Assembly (NCBI GenBank): GCA_041395325.1
Contig: JAWLAT010000044.1
Span: forward strand, 1 to 27,256
Length of the DNA: 27,256 nucleotides
Direction: 5' to 3'
From: JAWLAT01 sp041395325
GTDB taxonomy: Bacteria; Pseudomonadota; Gammaproteobacteria; Xanthomonadales; SZUA-5
The notes under the pieces were generated by a model that had not been told where the DNA came from, did not search any database, and saw only the letters and a program-made list of their open reading frames with translations. The position numbers and the translations under genes were made by a program. Shown here piece by piece: positions 8,148-14,670 of this stretch; positions within the stretch are counted from its first letter, which is position 1, and each line of letters starts with the position of its first letter.

Positions 8148-8693
8148 ATGAACAATCCCTATGCAGCGCCACAGGCGGAAGTCGCCGACCTGACACCGAC
8201 GGACGTGGGACCGCAGGAAGCACAGCGGCGCGCGCTGATCCGGCATGAGGTGCAGCTCAAGAGCGTCGGCGCCTTGTACTACCTGGGCGGCGCGATGACG
8301 GTGCTGTCGGGACTGGCGCTGCTCGGCCAGAGCTTCGATGGGTCCTATCTGGCTCTGGTCGCCGTCGGGCTGCTGCTGTTGGGGCTGCTCTACCTGACGC
8401 TGGGTTATGGCTTCCGACGGCTGAAGAGCTGGGTTCGGATACCGGGCGGCATCATCACTGCGCTGGGTCTGCTCTCCTTTCCGGTCGGCACGCTGATCGG
8501 CGGCTGGATTCTCTACCTGATGTTCGGCGAGAAGGGGCAACAGGTGCTGGCGCCTGAGTATCAGGACGTCATCGCGGCGACACCGCACATCAAGTTCCAA
8601 CGCAGCATCGGCGACTGGATTGCACTCGGCATCGTGGTGTTGCTGGTGGTGGGCTTCGCGGCGCTGATTGCGCTGGGTCTGAGCCGGTCGTGA
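8148..8693 (+). CDS. NPYxAP-headed membrane protein, paralogue 1 of 3
   Basis: A 181-residue protein that opens with MNNPYAAPQAEVADL, a polar head followed by about four membrane helices. Features shared with its two downstream neighbours are the segment RRALIRHEVQL before the first helix, GYGFRRLKSWVRIPG in the middle, GLLSFPVGT, and a cytosolic-looking block QVLAPEYQDVIAATP before the last helix. GGAG precedes ATG by 7 bp. I do not know the function; short NPYxAP heads occur on many uncharacterised membrane proteins of xanthomonads and planctomycetes (from memory). It starts a three-gene unit with stop/start overlaps at both joints (GTGA at 8690-8693, ATGA at 9172-9175). Confidence 0.8.
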   Translation: MNNPYAAPQAEVADLTPTDVGPQEAQRRALIRHEVQLKSVGALYYLGGAMTVLSGLALLGQSFDGSYLALVAVGLLLLGLLYLTLGYGFRRLKSWVRIPGGIITALGLLSFPVGTLIGGWILYLMFGEKGQQVLAPEYQDVIAATPHIKFQRSIGDWIALGIVVLLVVGFAALIALGLSRS

Positions 8694-9175
8694 GTCAGAT
8701 CGAACTTGATGCGCAAGCGGCACTCGAATCAGAGCGGCTTGCGCTCATCCGGCACGAAGTGCAACTGCGCGATGCGGGTTTGCATTGCTACTGCATGGCT
8801 GCGCTCGCGCTGTTTCTCATCATCAGAACCTTGCCAATCGGTGAGCTCGCCGAGTCAGCACTGCTGTTCACGCTGTGTCTGGTGCTGCTGCCGATCTATC
8901 TGGTCGTCGGCCGCGGCTTCAGCCGACTGGATCCCTGGGTCCGTTTCCCCGGCGCCGTGATGGCATTCCTGGGTCTGCTGGTGCAGCCCACGGGCTGCAT
9001 GGTGTTCTCGCTGATCCGTAGCGAACGCGGCGACAGGGTGCTGTCGCCCGGCTACCGCAAGCGGGTCGCCGCGACGCCACAGGTCCAGGTCCAGCGACGC
9101 TGGTCGGATTGGCAGCTGGCCATCATGACTGGCCTGATGGTGGTCGCCATCGTCCTCGCTGTCGCGTTGCGATGA
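8690..9175 (+). CDS. Membrane protein, paralogue 2 of 3, lacking the NPYxAP head
   Basis: A 161-residue membrane protein starting at GTG 8690, overlapping the previous stop. It aligns by eye with the flanking genes: RLALIRHEVQLRDAG matches RALIRHEVQLKSVG of paralogue 1, GRGFSRLDPWVRFPG matches GYGFRRLKSWVRIPG, and RVLSPGYRKRVAATPQVQVQ matches QVLAPEYQDVIAATPHIKFQ. Its N-terminus is short and lacks NPYxAP, and the region after the second helix is less like the other two (GLLVQPTGCMVFSLI instead of GLLSFPVGT). It is probably a diverged duplicate. Function is unknown. Its stop overlaps the ATG of paralogue 3. Confidence 0.78.
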   Translation: MSQIELDAQAALESERLALIRHEVQLRDAGLHCYCMAALALFLIIRTLPIGELAESALLFTLCLVLLPIYLVVGRGFSRLDPWVRFPGAVMAFLGLLVQPTGCMVFSLIRSERGDRVLSPGYRKRVAATPQVQVQRRWSDWQLAIMTGLMVVAIVLAVALR

Positions 9176-9732
9176 ACGATCCCTACGTGGCCCCGCTAGC
9201 CGAGGTGACTGACCCGCCGCGCTCGGAACAGGCCGTCCTGGAGCAGGCGCGACGCGAGTTGATCGCGACCGAAGCGCGCCTGCGCTGGGTGGGCGTGATC
9301 TGCTGGCTGGTCGCGGCCTACCTGGCGATGCTGAGTGCCTTGCTGGTGGTCTTTCCTGAAGCCTTGAAACAGGACCTGAGCCTGCTTCGCTACCCCGTCC
9401 TGTGCGCGATCTGCCTGGTGGTGGGCTACGGCTTCCTGCGTGTGCAGCCCTGGGTACGCGTCCCGGGCGCTGTCCTGGCAGCATTCGGGCTGCTGTCCTT
9501 TCCGGTCGGTACCGTCGTCGCTGTGCTGGTGTTGCTGCTGCTGTATTCGCCGCAAGGGCGCCGGGTGCTGACACCCGATTACCGGGCGGTCATCTTGGCC
9601 ACGCCCGAGCTGCGCAATGAGCGCAGTGGCAAGGACAAGCTGATCGACCTGTCGGTCATCGTGTTGTTGGTGCTGCTGGTCGGCTCGCAGGTCGAGGTGG
9701 GGGAGCGGGTGATTGCCGAGCCGTTCTGCTGA
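9172..9732 (+). CDS. NPYxAP-headed membrane protein, paralogue 3 of 3
   Basis: A 186-residue protein that starts at ATG 9172 inside an ATGA overlap. Earlier in-frame starts back to 9109 lie inside paralogue 2 and are not used here. The head MNDPYVAPLAEVTD repeats that of paralogue 1 (MNNPYAAPQAEVAD). The middle reads GYGFLRVQPWVRVPGAVLAA then GLLSFPVGT, and the C-terminal block reads RVLTPDYRAVILATPELRNE. About four membrane helices are predicted, with a charged tail ending VIAEPFC. The three genes make a tandem family with conserved order and coupling, which suggests the products work together or in one membrane complex. It ends 51 bp from the convergent soeB. Confidence 0.8.
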   Translation: MNDPYVAPLAEVTDPPRSEQAVLEQARRELIATEARLRWVGVICWLVAAYLAMLSALLVVFPEALKQDLSLLRYPVLCAICLVVGYGFLRVQPWVRVPGAVLAAFGLLSFPVGTVVAVLVLLLLYSPQGRRVLTPDYRAVILATPELRNERSGKDKLIDLSVIVLLVLLVGSQVEVGERVIAEPFC

Positions 9733-9782
9733 GCGTTGCCTGGCGCGGGCACTCGCGATCGCTCGGCCGCCGGGGCAGATCT

Positions 9783-10529
9783 TCAGGTGCTCAGCAACCG
9801 GTCCACCCAGCGCAGCAACGGTGGCAACTGCTCCGGGCGATAGTCGTCCTCGACCTGGGCTTCGGCGCTGGCGTTGGCCCGGCGCGGTTTGGGCGGCAGG
9901 TAGCGGTTGACTGGCTGGTAGCCGAGTTCGGGCAGCAGATCGACGCTGCCGCGTTCGCTGGCGTAGCGCGTGGCGGGATCCTGGGGATCGGCCAGATCGC
10001 CGAACATCCGAGCGCGCGTCGGGCAGGCCATCACGCAGGCCGGCTGCCGGTCGGCCTCTGGCAGCGCCTCGTCGTAGATCCGGTCCACGCACAGCGTGCA
10101 CTTCTTCATGACGCCCTCGACCGCGGAGAACTCGCGGGCGCCGTAGGGACAGGCCCAGGCACACAGCTGGCAGCCGATGCATTTGTCCTCGTCGACCAGC
10201 ACGATGCCGTCCGAAGCGCGCTTGTGACTGGCGCCGGTGGGGCAGACGGTCACGCAGGCCGCGTTGTCGCAATGCAGGCAGGAGCGCGGAAAATGCAGTG
10301 TCAGCGGCGCACCTTGATCTTCGGCGCGGCTGGCGGTGTAGCTGTGGACCCGGTTGAACCAGACGCCGTCGGGCTGCGTGCCATAGGGCTGGGTGTCGGT
10401 CAGCGGACCGGCCATACCGCCGGAATTCCAGCTCTTGCAGGCCACGGCGCAGGCATGACAGCCCACGCACAGGTCCAGATCGATGACCAGGCCGAGCTTG
10501 CGTTGGGTGGTTCTGGGCAGGGAGGTCAA
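9783..10529 (-). CDS. soeB: SoeB-like 4x[4Fe-4S] electron-transfer subunit of a sulfite-dehydrogenase-type enzyme
   Basis: A 248-residue cytoplasmic iron-sulfur protein of the DmsB/PhsB/SoeB group. Four cysteine sets are visible: C21-x2-C-x2-C-x3-C31, C84-x2-C-x4-C-x3-C96, C117-x2-C-x2-C-x3-C127, and C144-x2-C with C165-x3-C169, enough for four [4Fe-4S] clusters. It would carry electrons from the molybdenum subunit encoded at 11078-13912 towards the membrane. The start is TTG at 10529-10527, which overlaps the stop of the toxin gene (TTGA). AAAAGGG lies about 10 bp upstream inside the toxin gene, and no ATG is available before the first cluster. No SoeC-type membrane subunit follows: the next gene is convergent. 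Substrate assignment rests on the partner SoeA. Confidence 0.85.
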   Translation of the reverse strand: MTSLPRTTQRKLGLVIDLDLCVGCHACAVACKSWNSGGMAGPLTDTQPYGTQPDGVWFNRVHSYTASRAEDQGAPLTLHFPRSCLHCDNAACVTVCPTGASHKRASDGIVLVDEDKCIGCQLCAWACPYGAREFSAVEGVMKKCTLCVDRIYDEALPEADRQPACVMACPTRARMFGDLADPQDPATRYASERGSVDLLPELGYQPVNRYLPPKPRRANASAEAQVEDDYRPEQLPPLLRWVDRLLST

Positions 10530-10825
10530 GTCGGAAGACCCTTTTCAATGTCGGTCGGATCGCGTCGATGATGTGCTACGGCCAGAATGAGGACAAATTC
10601 CGGGTCGATTCGATAGACCACACTGTGGGGAAATTGCCGTAGCGGCAAACGTCTGGAACTTGCGACCCAGCGCGAACCGATTTCGGGGTGACTGGCGATC
10701 AATCCCAGGCAACGTTCAAAATCGTCGATGAAGCGATTGGCGAGGGCAAGTCCACCAGCTCCCAGATAGTCGTTGGCGCCGTGCTCCAGATCCGCCTGAG
10801 CGGATTCGGTGATCTCGACCTTCAA
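10526..10825 (-). CDS. ParE/RelE-superfamily toxin
   Basis: A 99-residue protein with the ParE/RelE plan: an N-terminal strand and helix (MKVEITESAQADLEHGANDY with initiator TTG), then LALANRFIDDFERCLGLIAS, the HPEIGSRW turn, RRLPLRQFPHSVVYRID strands and a C-terminal ILAVAHHRRDP. These match the family pattern of HPxxG, R-x-L-xx-FP-x-x-V-x-Y and H-x-R. ParE members poison gyrase, RelE members cut mRNA on the ribosome; the sequence favours the ParE side, but this was not tested. It starts with TTG overlapping the antitoxin stop (TTGA at 10822-10825), and its own stop overlaps the TTG of soeB (10526-10529). The family is usually in a two-gene unit, so being continuous with a metabolic gene is odd. 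Confidence 0.88.
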   Translation of the reverse strand: MKVEITESAQADLEHGANDYLGAGGLALANRFIDDFERCLGLIASHPEIGSRWVASSRRLPLRQFPHSVVYRIDPEFVLILAVAHHRRDPTDIEKGLPT

Positions 10826-11046
10826 CGCAGGCGGTTGCGCAGCGATGCAAGCACAACAGACGCGGGCTGGTGGCTCATCTCACCGCGATCGAAAGCGGCC
10901 GCTCGCTCCTCAATCTCACGAGCCCAGGCTTGCTCCACCTTGGCGTCCGTCCAGACAGCCTCAATCAATCGATGCAGCAGTTCCGCGCACTCATCGGGAT
11001 CGAGTTTGGCCACTTCGGACTCGAGGCGAGAAGCTGCAGGACTCAT
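10822..11046 (-). CDS. Antitoxin, putative addiction-module component family
   Basis: A 74-residue, highly charged, helical protein from ATG 11046: MSPAASRLESEVAKLDPDEC, AELLHRLIEAVWTDAKVEQA, WAREIEERAAAFDRGEMSHQ. It fits the short 'putative addiction module component' antitoxins (the TIGR02574 type), which carry a helical L-x-x-DE-x-x-xL-L-H-x-L region, then a V-x-x-AW-x-x-E-x-x-x-R segment and a GE turn. GGA lies 6 bp before ATG. A longer start at 11088 would overlap the end of soeA. The stop overlaps the toxin's TTG start. The gene lies 31 bp after soeA on the same strand, so it is likely read from the soeA transcript. Antitoxins of this type normally bind and silence the partner toxin. 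Confidence 0.8.
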   Translation of the reverse strand: MSPAASRLESEVAKLDPDECAELLHRLIEAVWTDAKVEQAWAREIEERAAAFDRGEMSHQPASVVLASLRNRLR

Positions 11047-11077
11047 GTCAGTTCCAGCGAGCTGGGATCCGACTAGC

Positions 11078-13912
11078 TTACTCCTCATGCTGCCAGTGCC
11101 GCCGCAGCGCGGCGCCGTGTCGCAACACCGTTGGCGGAGCAGGAACGCCGCTCGGCCGGGGCAATGTCTCGAAGGCCGGTTCGACGCCCTGTGCCTGTTC
11201 GACGCAGCGCTCGATCCGCACCCGCAGGTCAAACCAGGCGGCCTGACCGGTCACCGGGTCGGCGTTGGCGGCCTGCTGATCGGGTGTGCGATCGGAAATC
11301 AGATGGTTGAGCAGGAAGCCGCGGGTGCCCTCGGGCGCCTGCGGATCCAGCGCCCAGGCACCGCGACGCTTGCCGATCGCATTCCAGGTCCACACAGTGC
11401 CCGGTTCGGTGGTGTCGCTGGCCGCTACCTGGCAGCGGAGGCGCGAATGCTGACTGACCAGCCAGATCCAGTCGCCATCCTCAACGCCCGCGGCGGCCAG
11501 CGTCTGCGGGTGCACATAGAGCCGGTTGCGGGCGACGATCTGGCGCAGCCAGGCATTCTGCGAACCCCAGGCGTGGTACATGAACATCGGCCGTTGGGTC
11601 AGTGCCGCCAACGGATAATCGTCGGCGGCATCGGTGGCGGATTCGCTGCCCGGATACCAGATCGGCAAGGGGTCGAAATAGCGTTCGACGCGCGCCCGCA
11701 GCGCATCCGGTGGCTGCACTCGGCCGTGACCCTGCGCGGCCAGCCGGAAGCGTTGCAGCGTCTCGCTCCAGAGTTGCAGCACGATGGGTGCGGCGGTGCC
11801 CACCTCGCCCGGCAGCAGGCCCAGCCCCTGGGCCCAATCCAGATAGGTCCGATTGCTCATCTTGTAATAGCGCGCCGCCGGCGGAATCGGCGCATGCCAG
11901 TGGCAGCCGTGTTCGATGTAGCGGGCCAATTGCTCGGGATTGGGCGGGCCCTTGCCCTGCAGTTCGCCATCGGCCCCGCGCCACCCGGCGAGCAGGCCAA
12001 CACCGGGTGCGCGCTCGTGCTTCCACAGATACTCCGCATAGCCGCCCGGATACAGCGGCGCACCGGCCTCATCGATCATGCCGGGCAGGCCCAGCCGGGC
12101 GCCCAGGTCGAGCAGCACCGACTGGAAGGACCGTACCTCGCGCTCGGGATCGAAGACCGGCTGGCGGATCGCATCCGAGGCGCCATCGGCATCGGAGATC
12201 GGCCGATCGAGCAGGCTGATGCCGTCGTGGCGTTCCAGATAGGTCGTGTCCGGCAACACCAGGTCGGCGTAGGCGACCATCTCCGAGGCAAAGGCGTCGC
12301 TGTAGACCACGAAGGGGATGCGGTAGTCGCCGGTGGCCGGATCGGTGTCGGTCAACCAACCTTGAGTCTGCGCGGTGTTCATCGCCGAGTTCCAGCTCAT
12401 GTTGGCCATGAACAGGAACAGCGTGTCGATGGGGTAGGGATCGCCGGCCCAGGCGTTGCGAATCACCGTGTGCAGCATGCCGTGCACGGCCAGCGGGTGG
12501 GCCCAGGAATAGGCGTGATCGATGCGCTGCGGCTGGCCGTCTTCGTCGACCAGCAGATCCTCCGGCGACTGCGGAAAGCCCAGCGGCGCGGCGTCCAGCT
12601 TGCCGTCCTCGCCGCGCCGCTTGCCGGGTCGATTGGCCGGCGGTGTGGGCTTGGGAAAGGGCGGCTGATAGCGGAATGAGCCGGGTGCATCGACGGCGCC
12701 GAGCAGCATCTGCAGCAGATGCAGTGCGCGACAGGTATGGAAGCCGTTGGCGTGCGCGGAAATGCCCCGCATCGCGTGCATTGCCACCGGCCGGGCGGTC
12801 ATCGTGGCGTGCTGGCGCCCGTGTGCATCGGTCCACGGTTGCGCCAACTCGAAGGACTGCTCGAAGGCCGTGTCGGCCAGCTCGGCGGCGAGACGGCGAA
12901 TCCTGGCGGCCGGAATGCCGGTGACTCGCTCGGCCGCTTCCGGCGCATAGTCCGGCTGCAGATAGCGCTCGGCGATCAGCTGGAACACCGGTACCGCCTC
13001 GCGGCCATCGGGCAGGCGCACCTCGCCGACCAGCAGTGGCTGCAGATCCGGCTGGTCGGCGGCCACCAGCCGCGGCACATGATCGCCACGCACGGCGCAC
13101 AGCGGCCGGCCTTCGCGATCGCGCGCGAACAGGCCGTCATGCGGATCACCGGGCGCGCGGATCACCAGCCAGTGCGCATTGGCGTGGCGGACCAGGAAGG
13201 ACAGATCGATCCGATCGGTGCGCAGCAGCTCGTGCACCAGCGCCAGCGCCAGCATGCCATCGCTGCCGGGCCGGATCGGGATCCATTCGTCGGCCAGCGC
13301 GCCATAGCCGGTGCGCACCGGATTGATCACGACGATCTTCGCGCCGCGCTTGCGCAGCTGGCTCAGGCCCAGCTTGATCGGATTGGAGTCGTGGTCCTCG
13401 GCTACGCCCCACAGCCACAGCGTGCGGGCATGTTCCCAGTCGGGCTCGCCAAACTCCCAGAAGGAACCGCCGATCGTGTAGAGCCCGGCGGCGGCCATGT
13501 TGACCGAGCAGAATCCGCCGTGCGCTGCATAGTTGATGGTGCCGAAGGCCTGCGCCCACCAACCGGTCAGCGCCTGCGACTGGTCGCGACCGGTGAAGAA
13601 GGCCAGCCGGTTGGGGTCCTCGGCGCGGATCCGGCCGAGCCGCTCGGCCAGCGTGCCCAGTGCTTCCTCCCAGCTGATGGTCTCGAATTGCCCACTGCCG
13701 CGCGGACCGACCCGCTTCAACGGGGCCTGCAGCCGCGCCGGTGACAGATGCTGCATCGGGCCACTGGCGCCCTTGGCACAGATCACACCGCGGTTGACCG
13801 GATGCTCGGGATTGCCGTCGATGTAGCGCAGCTGGCCGTCCTGCAGATGGACGCGGATGCCACAGCGGCAGGCGCACATGTAGCAGGTGGTGGTGCGAAC
13901 CTCGGTGCTCAT
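11078..13912 (-). CDS. soeA: SoeA-like molybdopterin oxidoreductase (sulfite dehydrogenase catalytic subunit)
   Basis: A 944-residue member of the DMSO-reductase superfamily. The N-terminus TTCYMCACRCGIRVHL, characteristic of SoeA-like proteins, supplies Cys10, 13 and 17 of one [4Fe-4S] cluster with Cys45 in GVICAKG. Cys135 in HGGFCSVNMAAAGLY is the likely molybdenum ligand. There is no Tat signal, which fits a cytoplasmic enzyme that oxidises sulfite to sulfate and passes electrons to SoeB. The start is ATG 13912, preceded by AGGGATCGAC; the frame is open to 13996 but the extra 28 residues look like leader DNA. The last third includes the molybdopterin-dinucleotide binding fold (LYVHPQTLAAAGVEDGDWIW). 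Other members of the superfamily, such as polysulfide or thiosulfate reductases, are the alternative. Confidence 0.85.
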   Translation of the reverse strand: MSTEVRTTTCYMCACRCGIRVHLQDGQLRYIDGNPEHPVNRGVICAKGASGPMQHLSPARLQAPLKRVGPRGSGQFETISWEEALGTLAERLGRIRAEDPNRLAFFTGRDQSQALTGWWAQAFGTINYAAHGGFCSVNMAAAGLYTIGGSFWEFGEPDWEHARTLWLWGVAEDHDSNPIKLGLSQLRKRGAKIVVINPVRTGYGALADEWIPIRPGSDGMLALALVHELLRTDRIDLSFLVRHANAHWLVIRAPGDPHDGLFARDREGRPLCAVRGDHVPRLVAADQPDLQPLLVGEVRLPDGREAVPVFQLIAERYLQPDYAPEAAERVTGIPAARIRRLAAELADTAFEQSFELAQPWTDAHGRQHATMTARPVAMHAMRGISAHANGFHTCRALHLLQMLLGAVDAPGSFRYQPPFPKPTPPANRPGKRRGEDGKLDAAPLGFPQSPEDLLVDEDGQPQRIDHAYSWAHPLAVHGMLHTVIRNAWAGDPYPIDTLFLFMANMSWNSAMNTAQTQGWLTDTDPATGDYRIPFVVYSDAFASEMVAYADLVLPDTTYLERHDGISLLDRPISDADGASDAIRQPVFDPEREVRSFQSVLLDLGARLGLPGMIDEAGAPLYPGGYAEYLWKHERAPGVGLLAGWRGADGELQGKGPPNPEQLARYIEHGCHWHAPIPPAARYYKMSNRTYLDWAQGLGLLPGEVGTAAPIVLQLWSETLQRFRLAAQGHGRVQPPDALRARVERYFDPLPIWYPGSESATDAADDYPLAALTQRPMFMYHAWGSQNAWLRQIVARNRLYVHPQTLAAAGVEDGDWIWLVSQHSRLRCQVAASDTTEPGTVWTWNAIGKRRGAWALDPQAPEGTRGFLLNHLISDRTPDQQAANADPVTGQAAWFDLRVRIERCVEQAQGVEPAFETLPRPSGVPAPPTVLRHGAALRRHWQHEE

Positions 13913-14028
13913 GTCGATCCCTGTCGGAGGAAGCGGCCGGCGGTTTGCCGGGGCCATGGGTGCGCCGAGGGTGTACAAAGCCCGACGCCAACGCAAGGCC
14001 TGTCGCCGGCCGACGGATTGACCGGATC

Positions 14029-14045
14029 AGAACGTTCTAACGAAC
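14029..14045. promoter_or_regulatory. Palindrome AGAACGTTCT plus extra GAAC in the soeA/b561 divergent gap
   Basis: AGAACGTTCT (14029-14038) is a perfect palindrome, and GTTC (14034-14037) also pairs with GAAC at 14042-14045 across TAAC. TTGACC (14019-14024) lies just upstream. It sits about 60 bp before the cytochrome b561 ATG and 117 bp before soeA. A regulator site for one or both divergent genes is plausible; no regulator gene lies beside it. Confidence 0.35.
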
Positions 14046-14103
14046 ATTGCGCTAGCGTCGTTGCGCACCAGCACCCGCTTTTCAAACCCGATGGAGACTC
14101 CCG

Positions 14104-14631
14104 ATGACCGCAAACACTTCTGGCGCCGCGCCCCACTGGCCCGCCAGTGTCCGTGCACTGCACTGGCTGATGGCTGCCGCGCTGATCCTGCAATGGTTTG
14201 CCGGCGAGTTTGACGATGCCTTCGGTGGCAGCGGCTTCCACGTGTCGCTGGGCCTGACGCTGTTTGCGCTGCTGCTGGTCCGGTTGGTGTTGCGGCTGCT
14301 GTTGCCGTCGCCGCCGCCGCCAGCAGGCTCGCCCGGCTGGGAGCGGCTGGCCGCGCGGCTGGTGCAATGGGCCTGGTATCTGCTGTTGCTGGCCTTGCCG
14401 CTGACCGGGCTGCTCTATCGCGACCTGCGCGATCGCACGGTGTCGTGGTTCGGCCTGTTCGACCTGCCGGGCTTCCTGGAAGCCAATCGCGAGTTGGCCC
14501 ACCAGATGGAAGAGGTGCACGAGTGGCTGGCCTGGGCCGCCGTGGCCCTGCTGGTGCTGCACGTCGTCGCCGCGCTGAAGCATCACTTCGTTGACCGCGA
14601 CCACGTGCTGCGTGCCATGGTCGGGCGCTGA
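14104..14631 (+). CDS. Cytochrome b561-family membrane protein
   Basis: A 175-residue di-heme b-type cytochrome with four membrane helices, in the YodB/CybB (b561) family. Histidines that fit heme ligands are His20 in RALHWLM, His46 in GFHVSLG, His139 in VHEWLAW and His153 in LVLHVVA; His160-161 follow in KHHF. The preceding sequence GGAGACTCCCG places a GGAG RBS 7 bp before ATG 14104. These proteins move electrons between quinol or quinone and a partner redox enzyme, or to superoxide. The gene is divergent from soeA, whose operon lacks a SoeC anchor, so a role as quinone-linked partner of SoeAB is an attractive inference, not shown by sequence. Confidence 0.9.
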   Translation: MTANTSGAAPHWPASVRALHWLMAAALILQWFAGEFDDAFGGSGFHVSLGLTLFALLLVRLVLRLLLPSPPPPAGSPGWERLAARLVQWAWYLLLLALPLTGLLYRDLRDRTVSWFGLFDLPGFLEANRELAHQMEEVHEWLAWAAVALLVLHVVAALKHHFVDRDHVLRAMVGR

Positions 14632-14670
14632 GGACGACCGCCGGCGCTGGGGCCGAAACCGCCTCAGCGC
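14625..14670. terminator. Inverted repeat spanning both stop codons at a convergent gene end
   Basis: GCGCTGAGG (14625-14633) and CCTCAGCGC (14662-14670) are perfect 9-bp arms with a 28-bp centre. They cover the stops of b561 and the acyl-CoA ligase. Both arms contain CGC-TGA at gene ends, so part of the symmetry comes from equal last codons. No T-tract on either side. A bidirectional terminator is possible. Confidence 0.3.

Noticed and set aside
10688..12679. Plus-strand open frame of 663 codons opposite soeA and the toxin-antitoxin genes
   Set aside because: It has an Arg/Gln/Gly-heavy composition with no domain pattern and lies antisense to well-supported genes. In high-GC DNA such shadow frames are common.
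13913..13996. 28-residue N-terminal extension of SoeA
   Set aside because: The extension lacks a twin-arginine or other signal. The ATG at 13912 has a good RBS and places the Fe-S cysteines at the usual distance from the start.
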